From positions 1 to 14,865 of the forward strand of contig CAZBUP010000030.1 in the NCBI GenBank assembly GCA_964495145.1: a DNA stretch of 14,865 bases, given 5' to 3'. The position numbers and the translations under genes were made by a program. This stretch comes from UBA6120 sp964495145 (GTDB taxonomy: Bacteria > Bacillota_I > Bacilli_A > RFN20 > CAG-826). The notes beneath the pieces were generated by a model, which searched no databases, had not been told where the DNA came from, and worked only from the letters and a program-made list of their open reading frames with translations. The first letter of the stretch is position 1; each line of letters starts with the position of its first letter. Of this stretch, positions 8,430 through 14,865 are shown piece by piece.

Positions 8430-8503
8430 GCAGGTGTAGTTCAATGGTAGAACATCAGCCTTCCAAGCTGATCACGCGGGTTCGATTCCCGTCACCTGCT
8501 CCA
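8430..8503 (+). tRNA. tRNA-Gly (anticodon TCC)
   Basis: A 74-base cloverleaf with encoded CCA. The acceptor stem GCAGGTG (8430-8436) pairs with CACCTGC (8493-8499), and T8500 is the discriminator. The anticodon stem TCAGC/GCTGA encloses CTTCCAA, with anticodon TCC at 8462-8464, reading GGA and GGG. A run of seven T follows at 8504-8510. I see no independent promoter, so it is co-transcribed with tRNA-Asp. Confidence 0.96.
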
Positions 8504-8591
8504 TTTTTTTATTTTAAATTGAATATTTAGAGCCTGATTTTTTAGATTTATCAAAGGACTGTATCCATCCGCGAGGAATTCTTTCGCAAAT
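8504..8591 (+). other. AT-rich spacer between the tRNA pair and the terminator hairpin, no gene seen
   Basis: No reading frame with a ribosome site and no recognisable RNA family is visible. It is either the 3' trailer of the tRNA transcript or the body of a small RNA that ends at the hairpin at 8592-8625. I see no convincing promoter inside it. Confidence 0.4.
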
Positions 8592-8625
8592 AGCCCATAA
8601 TCGGCCACGATTTGGGCTTTTTCTT
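8592..8625 (+). terminator. Rho-independent terminator after the tRNA operon
   Basis: A long hairpin: AGCCCA (8592-8597) pairs with TGGGCT (8613-8618), T8598 bulges, and AATCG (8599-8603) pairs with CGATT (8608-8612) around the loop GCCA. It is followed directly by a T-rich tract through 8625. It would stop transcription from the tRNA promoter before rdgB. Confidence 0.8.
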
Positions 8626-8643
8626 TACAATCCAAGAAATAAG

Positions 8644-8673
8644 TTGTTAAACCTTGCTCATTTTGTTTATTAT
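8644..8673 (+). promoter_or_regulatory. Probable rdgB promoter close to the start codon
   Basis: TTGTTA (8644-8649) and TATTAT (8668-8673) are separated by 18 bases. Transcription would begin about 8680, leaving a leader of only about 10 bases with no Shine-Dalgarno before the ATG at 8689. The region is AT-rich, so chance matches are possible. Confidence 0.4.
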
Positions 8674-8688
8674 TAAAATATTAATGAT

Positions 8689-9294
8689 ATGGAATTAGAT
8701 GTAATCGTCGCCACCACCAATGAGGAGAAAATGCGTGAATTCCGCCATTTTTTCTACGGGTATTCGATTAATCTATCCTCGCTTAAAGACATTTCCTTGA
8801 ACGTCCCCATCAACGAAACGGGCACCACTTTTCTCGACAATGCCTTGATCAAAGCCCGGGCCGTGTCCCGTTACGTCAACAAGCCGGTGTTGGCCGATGA
8901 TTCCGGCCTGCAAATCGACGCGCTTGGGGGCTTCCCCGGCTTAAAATCGAGCCGGTTCATGTCCGGCAGCAACTATCTCGACAAAATGCAGGCCATCATC
9001 AAACTGATGGAGCCGCATCACAATCGGCGGGCCCAATTCAGCTGCACCCTCGTCTTGATGCATCCCAACGGCGACTACCGGATTTTCATCGGCACCGCCA
9101 GCGGACTGATCACCGACAAGATCATCGGCGCCAACGGTTTCGGCTATGATCCGATCTTCCGCTCCGATGAGCTCGGCAAAAGCTTTGGCGAAGCCACCCT
9201 CGACGAGAAGCATCGCTGCTCCCATCGCGGCAAAGCCGTCGACAAAGCCATCCAGTGCATGCTCAACAGTTGTCTGATTAAGCGCAATAAATAA
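8689..9294 (+). CDS. rdgB: XTP/dITP diphosphatase (RdgB/HAM1 family)
   Basis: 201 aa, the usual size. The family hydrolyses non-canonical purine nucleotides (XTP, dITP, ITP) to monophosphate and pyrophosphate in the cytoplasm, keeping deaminated bases out of DNA and RNA. Visible motifs: ATTNEEKMREF near residues 8-18 (substrate loop with Asn11 and Lys14), NETGTTF near 42-48, LADDSGL at 68-74 with the metal/catalytic Asp71, GGFPGLKSSRF at 80-90, GANGFGYDPIF at 147-157, and SHRGKA at 178-183. The gene stands alone between the tRNA terminator and a bidirectional terminator shared with eno. No ribosome site precedes the ATG, although the protein begins exactly where the family does, so the start is probably right. 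Confidence 0.94.
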   Translation: MELDVIVATTNEEKMREFRHFFYGYSINLSSLKDISLNVPINETGTTFLDNALIKARAVSRYVNKPVLADDSGLQIDALGGFPGLKSSRFMSGSNYLDKMQAIIKLMEPHHNRRAQFSCTLVLMHPNGDYRIFIGTASGLITDKIIGANGFGYDPIFRSDELGKSFGEATLDEKHRCSHRGKAVDKAIQCMLNSCLIKRNK

Positions 9295-9324
9295 AAGAGC
9301 CAGCCGTAAGACTGACTCTTTTTT
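9293..9324. terminator. Bidirectional terminator between rdgB and eno
   Basis: AAAAGAG (9293-9299) pairs with CTCTTTT (9316-9322) and CAG (9301-9303) pairs with CTG (9312-9314). One C/A mismatch separates the two stems, and the loop is 8 bases. The run of T on the plus strand and the matching run of A on the other side let it act for both convergent genes; it overlaps the rdgB stop codon. Confidence 0.78.
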
Positions 9325-9341
9325 ATCATGCTTTGAGGGGA

Positions 9342-10628
9342 CTACTTTTTCAGCGCGTTGGCGCCCAAATAAACGGCGTTATCGCCCAGTTCGTCTTCGA
9401 TTCGCATCAATTGATTGTACTTAGCGATGCGGTCGGTCCGCGACATGGAACCGGTTTTGATCAATCCGGCGTTGACGGCCACGGCCAAATCGGCGATGGT
9501 CGTGTCTTCGGTTTCGCCCGACCGATGGGAGATGACCGTCGTATAGGCGGCGCGGATGCCCATCGAGATGCAATCGAGGGTTTCGGTCAACGTGCCGATT
9601 TGATTGACTTTGATTAAAATCGAGTTGGCGATCTTGCGATCGATTCCTTGTTTGAAGATGGCGGGGTTGGTCACGAAGATGTCGTCGCCGACCAATTGGA
9701 CTTTGCTTCCGATCTTGGCGGTGAGTTTTTCCCAACCGGCCCAGTCTTTTTCGCCTAATCCGTCTTCGATCGAAACAATCGGGAATTTGCCAACCAAACG
9801 ATCGTACCAGGCGATCATTTCATCGGTGGTCTTGATGCCTTCCTTGCTCTTTTTAAGGTTATAGACGCCCTTTTCTTCATCGTAGAATTCGCTGGCGGCG
9901 ACGTCGAGGGCGATGGAGACGTCCTTACCGGGGACATAACCGGCCTTTTCGATCGCTTCGACGATGACTTCGATGGCCGCTTCGTTGCTGGGCAAGTTGG
10001 GGGCAAAACCGCCTTCGTCGCCGACGGCGGTAATGTGGCCTTTGGCTTTCAAGACTTTCTTCAGGCTATGGAAAACTTCGGCGCCCCAGCGAATCGCTTC
10101 TTTGAACGAAGGGGCTCCGATCGGAAGAATCATGAATTCTTGGAAATCGACCGAGCTGTCGGCATGGGAGCCGCCGTTGATGACGTTCATCATCGGGACC
10201 GGCAACACCTTGGCGTTGACGCCGCCGAGATAACGGTACAAGGGCATGCCGTAATAATCGGCCGCCGCCCGGGCACAAGCCAGCGAGACGCCCAGCATGG
10301 CGTTGGCGCCTAATTTGGATTTAAACGGGGTGCCGTCGAGTTCCAATAGTTTGCGATCGATCGTCACTTGATCGTCGACGTAATAGCCGAGCAATTCGGG
10401 CCCGATCACGTCAATGACGTTTTCAACCGCTTTCAAAACGCCCTTTCCCAAAAACCGCTTCTTGTCGTCGTCGCGCAGTTCTAACGCTTCGCGTTTGCCG
10501 GTCGAGGCGCCGCTTGGGACGATCGCGCGGCCGAAGGCGCCCGAATCGGTCGTCACTTCGACTTCAATGGTCGGATTGCCGCGAGAATCGATGACTTCGC
10601 GAGCATAAACATCAGTAATGATTGGCAT
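9342..10628 (-). CDS. eno: Enolase (phosphopyruvate hydratase)
   Basis: 428 aa, full family length (about 430). It interconverts 2-phosphoglycerate and phosphoenolpyruvate in glycolysis and gluconeogenesis, in the cytoplasm. The fold's landmarks are present: PSGASTG near 38-44, SHADSS around 154-159, GDEGGFAPN at 203-211 with catalytic Glu205, metal ligands Asp242, Glu288 and Asp315, the signature ILIKVNQIGTLTET with catalytic Lys340, SHRSGETED at 367-375, and KTGSMSRTDR near 391-400. The ATG at 10628 has GGAGG 9 bases upstream. The gene has its own likely promoter in the 70-base gap after plsC and ends at the terminator shared with rdgB. The other glycolytic genes often found next to eno are not in this window. 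Confidence 0.98.
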   Translation of the reverse strand: MPIITDVYAREVIDSRGNPTIEVEVTTDSGAFGRAIVPSGASTGKREALELRDDDKKRFLGKGVLKAVENVIDVIGPELLGYYVDDQVTIDRKLLELDGTPFKSKLGANAMLGVSLACARAAADYYGMPLYRYLGGVNAKVLPVPMMNVINGGSHADSSVDFQEFMILPIGAPSFKEAIRWGAEVFHSLKKVLKAKGHITAVGDEGGFAPNLPSNEAAIEVIVEAIEKAGYVPGKDVSIALDVAASEFYDEEKGVYNLKKSKEGIKTTDEMIAWYDRLVGKFPIVSIEDGLGEKDWAGWEKLTAKIGSKVQLVGDDIFVTNPAIFKQGIDRKIANSILIKVNQIGTLTETLDCISMGIRAAYTTVISHRSGETEDTTIADLAVAVNAGLIKTGSMSRTDRIAKYNQLMRIEDELGDNAVYLGANALKK

Positions 10629-10667
10629 ATAAATAATTCCTCCTTCAGGAAAAAACTACCAGTTGTT

Positions 10668-10696
10668 ATTTTATAACAGCGACACGCCATTATCTA
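10668..10696 (-). promoter_or_regulatory. Probable eno promoter
   Basis: Read on the minus strand: TAGATA (10696-10691, 4 of 6 with consensus), a 17-base spacer and TAAAAT (10673-10668), with TATAAA overlapping it. Transcription would begin near 10661 and give a leader of about 33 bases that contains GGAGG. The -35 box lies immediately after the plsC stop, so read-through from plsC may also supply eno. Confidence 0.5.
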
Positions 10697-10698
10697 TG

Positions 10699-11499
10699 TT
10701 ATTTGACGCTTTTCTGCACATATTCATAGAAAGCGACATTGTCGGGCCGCGAAGCGTATGCTTGCATGAAAGCCATGGTTCGTTCATGAAGCAGGGCGGC
10801 GTTTTCCTTGATGGACAATGACGGCAGCGGATAGATCGGGGCGCCGATGTGGATGTCCATCAGCGGCTTGCGGTAATGTTTGAACCAGCCTTTCGGCCGC
10901 CGGTAGGTGGTCACCATGGGCACGGCCGGCACCTGGTTGCGCGAGGCATATTGAAAGCTCGTGGCTTTATAGGGGCGGATCGTCGTGCAGTACGGCCAAA
11001 TGTGGGCTTCGGGATAAACGGCGATGACGCGCTTATGTTTCAAGGCGCGTTCGATCGCGTCGAGAAAGCGCATCGAACCCTTGACCGTGTCCGGGAGTGG
11101 CCACGCCCCCAATCCCTTGGTCAAGTACTTGATGAAGGGAATCGAGACGGCGTCAGGATGGGCGATGATGTAGGTTTTGCGGGGCCGGGCGATGATCGCC
11201 TGGGGAATGAATGCGTCATAGTGATGGGTGTGGTTACCATACAAAATGTACCCGGTCTTGATACCACGCAGGTGGCGGCGACCGTGGACCCGGATCCCAA
11301 AACGGAACCAGTTCATCAAATTGATGATGGGAATAGCAATCACATACAAGAGGAGGAAACTGCCCAATCGGGCCAAGGGATTCTCAATGAAATAGCGATA
11401 GTCGGAGGCGATCTTTTCAGCTGAGATCTTCGTGTTGGCAAAATCGTCGGTCAAGGGGTCATTATAGTAGATTTTTTGGCCGTAGACGAGTTTTTTCAT
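10699..11499 (-). CDS. PlsC-like lysophospholipid/glycerol-phosphate acyltransferase
   Basis: 266 aa. A hydrophobic helix near 45-62 anchors it to the membrane. The catalytic HX4D motif is NHTHHYD, with His90 and Asp95. The usual motif III (FPEGTRS) is replaced by VYPEAHIWPY at 161-170, and motif IV is VPAVP at 190-194. Family members transfer an acyl chain to lysophosphatidic acid or a related lysolipid. The altered motif III suggests a subgroup whose substrate I cannot name. The start is the ATG at 11499, overlapping the TGA of the glycosyltransferase by 4 bases, so the two are translationally coupled and probably act on the same membrane lipids. The frame stays open upstream to 11634, but that part overlaps the glycosyltransferase and is unlike the family. 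Confidence 0.85.
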   Translation of the reverse strand: MKKLVYGQKIYYNDPLTDDFANTKISAEKIASDYRYFIENPLARLGSFLLLYVIAIPIINLMNWFRFGIRVHGRRHLRGIKTGYILYGNHTHHYDAFIPQAIIARPRKTYIIAHPDAVSIPFIKYLTKGLGAWPLPDTVKGSMRFLDAIERALKHKRVIAVYPEAHIWPYCTTIRPYKATSFQYASRNQVPAVPMVTTYRRPKGWFKHYRKPLMDIHIGAPIYPLPSLSIKENAALLHERTMAFMQAYASRPDNVAFYEYVQKSVK

Positions 11500-12632
11500 T
11501 GAGCGGTTTTCGTTTTGATGACGTCGCGGAACATGCTTTCCATCTTGTCGATCGACCCGGCAATGGCAAATCGCTTGGCGTATTCGATGTATTGGAGAGC
11601 GGCTTTTTTCTTTAAGGGTTCGTTTTCGATCCAATATTCGATTTTGCGGGCGAGATCACTCGGATGTCGATGGTCAAAAAGGTTGTTTTTGCTTAAGGCA
11701 AAAGCATTGGTGGCCGATCGGGGCGAGTCCGAAATGACTGGGACGAGTCCGCAAGACATGGCTTCGATGCACGAGATGGCTTCGATTTCGGCGTCACTGG
11801 GATGGACGTATAAATCGCAATAATTTATGACTTGGACCAGTTCTTCCTTCGGGAAAAACTTCATGATCGGCTGGTGTTTGAGCAACCGTTGGCTCAGGTG
11901 CTTGATCGATGGCTCGAGCGGCCCGCTGCCGGCAAAAATTAATTGGATCTGATCAGCATAGCGGCATTCATGGATAGCCCTAATCAAGATGTCATGGCGT
12001 TTTTCCCGAGAAAAGCGACCGATGAACAAAATCAAATAGCGCCCCTCAAATATCTCAGGACGGGGACTTGGCATCGGCCGATACAGGGGAATCACCCCAT
12101 TGCTGATGACGTAAGTCGGGGCTTTATAGCCGTGATCTTTGGCTACATGGGCGATGAAGTTACTCGGGCAATGGATCGCGTCGACGTATCGATACAAAAC
12201 CCGGCGCATGGCCCAATAGACGAAATCGTTGACGAATTTGATGTTTTTGAGAAAAAAGTGCGAGGTGACGTTTTCGGCTTGGGTATGCATGCCGGCGGTG
12301 ACCGGTATCCCTTGCTTGACGCACATTTTGATGGCGGCTTTCCCGAGCGAAAACGGCAGCAGGATATGGACGACTTCCGCTCCGTCGAGGACGGTTTGAA
12401 GCAGTTTCTTGTCGGCTTTGGCAATCCGAACGCCGTTTTTGGCCACGTACTTGTTGAAAATGCCGAAGTTGATGGCCGGCGCTTCATAATAGTCGGGTCC
12501 ATCCTCGTGGTTGGGCGAAATGACTTTGACGCGATGTCCGCGTTCTTTGAGGCTATTAATCAAGCGCTTGGCGGTAATCGTGGTGCCGTTATTCTCTTCG
12601 CCGAGCACGTCGCAAATGATGGTGATGTTCAA
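11496..12632 (-). CDS. GT4-family glycosyltransferase, likely membrane glycolipid synthesis
   Basis: 378 aa with the two Rossmann-like domains of GT-B retaining enzymes. The N-terminal half has NNGTTITAKRL at 14-24, which probably contacts lipid acceptor or nucleotide sugar. The C-terminal half has GRFSREKRHD at 205-214, FAGSGPLE near 233-240 and the GT4 EX7E motif with Glu282 and Glu290 in AEIEAISCIEAMSCG. It resembles the Bacillota/Acholeplasma enzymes annotated as diacylglycerol glucosyltransferases, so glucosylation of diacylglycerol is likely but not proven; another polyprenyl or lipid acceptor is possible. The start is TTG at 12632, preceded by AGGAG 7 bases upstream; no ATG is available nearby. 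It is the first gene of a two-gene unit with the PlsC-like gene. Confidence 0.85.
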   Translation of the reverse strand: MNITIICDVLGEENNGTTITAKRLINSLKERGHRVKVISPNHEDGPDYYEAPAINFGIFNKYVAKNGVRIAKADKKLLQTVLDGAEVVHILLPFSLGKAAIKMCVKQGIPVTAGMHTQAENVTSHFFLKNIKFVNDFVYWAMRRVLYRYVDAIHCPSNFIAHVAKDHGYKAPTYVISNGVIPLYRPMPSPRPEIFEGRYLILFIGRFSREKRHDILIRAIHECRYADQIQLIFAGSGPLEPSIKHLSQRLLKHQPIMKFFPKEELVQVINYCDLYVHPSDAEIEAISCIEAMSCGLVPVISDSPRSATNAFALSKNNLFDHRHPSDLARKIEYWIENEPLKKKAALQYIEYAKRFAIAGSIDKMESMFRDVIKTKTAQ

Positions 12633-12679
12633 GTGGTGACTCCTATGGTGAAATGGTCGCGGGCAAAGCGCCCGGAGTA

Positions 12680-12709
12680 ATTCTATACGAAGAACTTATG
12701 GTTAAGCAA
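12680..12709 (-). promoter_or_regulatory. Possible promoter of the glycosyltransferase-acyltransferase unit
   Basis: On the minus strand TTGCTT (12709-12704) is followed 16 bases later by TATAGA, which overlaps TAGAAT (the run 12687-12680). The 80-base gap between the reductase stop and the TTG start is wide enough for a promoter. The -35 match is weak. Confidence 0.4.
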
Positions 12710-12712
12710 TAT

Positions 12713-14398
12713 CTATTTGCCGCAAAAAAGGCTGATCGGGTCGTTTTCGTCGGGATGGTCGCTTCGGCTTTTAAAAAGCCGTAAGCCCCCGACGAGGTTA
12801 TAAGCGTCAAAACCGTTCTGCCGCAGCGTGCGGGCGGCTAAATAGCTGCGCATGCCCCCGTCGCAGACGATGTAAATCTTTTGGTTTTTGTCCAAATCTT
12901 GGGTATGATTCCGCAGTTCCGGAAGCGGAATGTTGATGCTGCCGGGAATGTGTTTGCGCTCGAAATCCACGGGTTCGCGGACGTCGAGGAAAATCGATTG
13001 ATGATCTTTCAAGAGCCCTTCCAATTCTTCTAAATAATACGGTTTCACCACGCCGTCTAAAATGTTCTCGGCTAAATACCCAACCATGTTGACGGGGTCT
13101 TTGCTGGTGCCGACCGGCGGGGCATAAGCCAAATCAATATCAATCAAATCGCGAGCCGTCAAACGGGCGCGCATGGCCGTCGCCAAGACGTCGATGCGTT
13201 TGTCGACCCCGTCGAAGCCAATCGCTTGCGCTCCCAGGATCAATCCCGTGTTCCGTTCGAAGATCAACTTGAGGATCAGCGGCGTGGCGCCTGGATAATA
13301 GGAGGCGTGGCTATCGCCCTTTTCGTAGACTTTGTCGATGACGTAGCCGGCTTTGCGCGCCGATTGCTCGTTAAGGCCGGTCGTGGCTACGACCAGATCA
13401 AAGAACTTCAAGATGGCGGTGCCTTGGGACCCGCCGTATTTCTTATGGGCCCCCAAGACGTTGTCGGCCACGAGACGGCCTTGGCGGTTGGCCGGTCCGG
13501 CCAATGGGATATAGGCTTCCTGGCGCGTCGTGAATTGCTTGACGAGGATGGCATCGCCGACCGCATAAATGTCGGGGTCGTTCGTTTGGAGATAATCGTT
13601 GACGACTAAGGCGTTTCGGGCGTTGACGATCAAACCGGCTTCTTGGGCCAATTTGGTGTCTGGAAGGACGCCGACCGACATCAAGACCAGGTTGAAATCT
13701 AAGGTTTCTTGGCCAATCGTCGCCCAAATGGTGTTTCCTTCGGTTTTGAAGGATGAAACGCCATGGTCCAAAATGAGGGTGGCGCCTTTTTCGCGTAGGT
13801 AATGGTGCACGTCAAGGGCCATGTCGCCATCCAGCGAAGCGATGACGTGGCTCATCATCTCGACGATGGTGACCTCGATCCCGCGGCGCATCAGGTTTTC
13901 AGCCATTTCAAGGCCGATGTATCCGGCCCCGACGATCAGGGCTTTCTTGGGCTGCTTCTCGACGATGAAGTCGGTAATTCGCAAAGTATCGGGTACGTTC
14001 CGCAACGTGAAGACAAGCGGGCTATCAACCCCCGGCAAATCCGGAATCAGGGGTTTGGCCCCCGGGGCGAGAATCAGCTTGTCGTAAGATTCGCTATGGA
14101 TTTCTCCCATGGCCAGATTCTTGACGGAGACGCGTTTTTGATAACGATTGATCTCCACCACTTCATGATTGATCTTGACGTCGACGTTAAAGCGTTTTCG
14201 AAATTGTTCGGGCGTTTGGACAATCAGTTGGTCGCGATCGGCAATCAAGCCGCCGATATAATAAGGCAAACCGCAATTGGCATAGGAAATATACGGGCTT
14301 TTCTCGTACATGACGATGGTAGCCGTTTCATCCAAACGCCGTAGGCGGGCCGCCGCAGACGCGCCGCCGGCCACACCCCCAATGATGACAATCTTCAT
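12713..14398 (-). CDS. CoA-disulfide reductase with C-terminal rhodanese domain (CoADR-RHD)
   Basis: 561 aa, matching the length of CoADR-rhodanese fusions. Residues 1-450 form the flavoprotein: FAD-binding GGVAGG (7-12), redox-active Cys42 in SYANCGLPYYIGG, NAD(P)-binding GAGYIG (157-162), second FAD motif AVGDA (279-283), and the C-terminal tyrosines of the CoADR subgroup (SYYPGA near 366-371; Tyr425 in YAPPVGTSKDP). Residues ~455-555 are a rhodanese domain with active-site loop CDGGMRS and Cys512. Characterised relatives reduce CoA disulfide, CoA persulfides or polysulfides with NAD(P)H, or act as NADH oxidases, and take part in thiol redox balance and sulfane sulfur handling. The ATG at 14398 has AAGGAG 9 bases upstream. 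It lies 25 bases after the symporter gene, so the two are probably one operon. Confidence 0.93.
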   Translation of the reverse strand: MKIVIIGGVAGGASAAARLRRLDETATIVMYEKSPYISYANCGLPYYIGGLIADRDQLIVQTPEQFRKRFNVDVKINHEVVEINRYQKRVSVKNLAMGEIHSESYDKLILAPGAKPLIPDLPGVDSPLVFTLRNVPDTLRITDFIVEKQPKKALIVGAGYIGLEMAENLMRRGIEVTIVEMMSHVIASLDGDMALDVHHYLREKGATLILDHGVSSFKTEGNTIWATIGQETLDFNLVLMSVGVLPDTKLAQEAGLIVNARNALVVNDYLQTNDPDIYAVGDAILVKQFTTRQEAYIPLAGPANRQGRLVADNVLGAHKKYGGSQGTAILKFFDLVVATTGLNEQSARKAGYVIDKVYEKGDSHASYYPGATPLILKLIFERNTGLILGAQAIGFDGVDKRIDVLATAMRARLTARDLIDIDLAYAPPVGTSKDPVNMVGYLAENILDGVVKPYYLEELEGLLKDHQSIFLDVREPVDFERKHIPGSINIPLPELRNHTQDLDKNQKIYIVCDGGMRSYLAARTLRQNGFDAYNLVGGLRLFKSRSDHPDENDPISLFCGK

Positions 14399-14423
14399 AA
14401 GAAAACGCTCCTTAATGCTTAGG

Positions 14424-14865
14424 TTACGGTTGCTTCGATATCGTTTCGGTCGCTTTCTTTTGGCGCGGCCGCTTCATTAAGAAGAATTGGAAAATCAGGA
14501 AAAATACCACAAGGGCCGCCAATGAGCCATAGAGCCAATACCAGCCGTCGTTGTAGATGAATCCGGTGATTAACAAGATCGGGAAGCCAAAAGCGATGGC
14601 CGTGGTCGAGCCGACCACAAGATCGTTTGAAGCCGGGGTGTCGAAGTTCGGATCCATTTCCCGAAGGATCGATATGCCGGTGCTGACCGTTCCGGTCAAA
14701 TTGCCATAAAAAGCCAAGAAGGCTTCATCGGGATAATCGTGGTAAACGCGCTTTGTTACGTAGCGAATGTAGAAATACGTGCTGACCGCCCCCATTAAGC
14801 CGATGATGACCAAGGTCACGATCATACCCAGCGAGGAAATCGTTTCGATGTCGATGGCGGTAATC
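14424..14865 (-). CDS. Probable sodium/glutamate symporter (GltS-like), C-terminal part; 5' end beyond the window
   Basis: The frame has no stop up to the right edge, so the visible 146 residues are the C-terminus of a longer gene; the internal ATG at 14825 is unlikely to be the start. Three hydrophobic segments are visible (roughly the first 35 residues, a stretch at about 80-105, and 110-130), followed by a basic tail (MKRPRQKK) suggesting a cytoplasmic end. The central segment GNLTGTVSTGISILREMDP, followed by TPASNDLVVGSTTAIAFGFP, resembles the C-terminal region of Firmicutes GltS-type sodium:glutamate symporters. This is recognition from memory and the family call is moderate. If right, it imports glutamate with sodium. 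It lies 25 bases upstream of the CoADR-rhodanese gene. Confidence 0.6.
   Translation of the reverse strand, partial: ITAIDIETISSLGMIVTLVIIGLMGAVSTYFYIRYVTKRVYHDYPDEAFLAFYGNLTGTVSTGISILREMDPNFDTPASNDLVVGSTTAIAFGFPILLITGFIYNDGWYWLYGSLAALVVFFLIFQFFLMKRPRQKKATETISKQP

Noticed and set aside
10664..10680. Inverted repeat GTTAT-TTT-ATAAC as a plsC terminator
   Set aside because: It is short and AT-only and coincides with the likely eno -10 box; the T-run downstream is not adjacent to a stable stem.
11500..11634. Upstream extension of the acyltransferase to a start at 11634
   Set aside because: The extra 45 residues overlap the glycosyltransferase C-terminus, are Arg/His-rich and unlike the family. 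The ATG at 11499 in an ATGA overlap is the normal coupled start.
12660..12674. Hairpin CGGGC-AAAGC-GCCCG as a terminator of the reductase gene
   Set aside because: The stem is only 5 bp and no T-run follows on the minus strand. It may be a small leader structure of the next gene.
11943..12680. 245-aa plus-strand frame
   Set aside because: It is antisense to the well-supported GT4 gene, without a ribosome site or family resemblance.
13802..14344. 180-aa plus-strand frame
   Set aside because: It is a shadow of the CoADR-rhodanese gene, whose motifs all lie on the minus strand.
1..14865. TGA-as-Trp (mycoplasma-type) genetic code
   Set aside because: Trp is TGG throughout the giant protein and other genes, and TGA ends the protease and glycosyltransferase genes at sensible positions.

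Overview
The window reads as chromosomal DNA from an uncultured bacterium of the Bacillota/Mycoplasmatota type. Placement is by gene content only (diacylglycerol-type GT4 glycosyltransferase coupled to a PlsC acyltransferase, CoA-disulfide reductase fused to rhodanese, a Firmicutes-style GltS-like symporter, TraX), so the lineage is uncertain. The genetic code is standard: TAA, TAG and TGA all end genes and Trp is TGG. Most genes have clear AGGAGG-type ribosome sites. Coding DNA is of medium GC, while the short spacers are AT-rich.

Region 1 (1-6206, minus) is one uninterrupted gene of at least 2068 codons that runs off the left edge. Its first ~210 residues look like a CvpA-type four-helix membrane module. 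The rest is a very acidic, almost cysteine-free tail predicted to lie outside the cell and built from degenerate ~108-aa units, paired into ~216-227-aa tandem repeats. This is the most unusual object in the window.

Region 2 (6312-8263, plus) is transcribed away from the giant gene. It is a tight three-gene operon: CPBP intramembrane protease, TraX-family membrane protein, thioredoxin. It is followed by a tRNA-Asp/tRNA-Gly pair with its own promoter, a strong hairpin terminator and an rdgB/HAM1-type house-cleaning NTPase, which ends at a bidirectional terminator.

Region 3 (9342-14865, minus) holds enolase, preceded by a plsC-like acyltransferase and a GT4 glycosyltransferase that overlap by 4 bp (probable membrane glycolipid/phospholipid synthesis). 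Upstream of these are a CoA-disulfide reductase-rhodanese and the 3' part of a probable sodium/glutamate symporter. The layout suggests three minus-strand transcription units: symporter + reductase, GT + acyltransferase, and eno.

No insertion sequence, CRISPR array, phage gene or defence system was seen. The candidate undescribed system is the giant CvpA-anchored repeat protein, possibly with the divergent protease-TraX-thioredoxin operon; that link is inference from position only.
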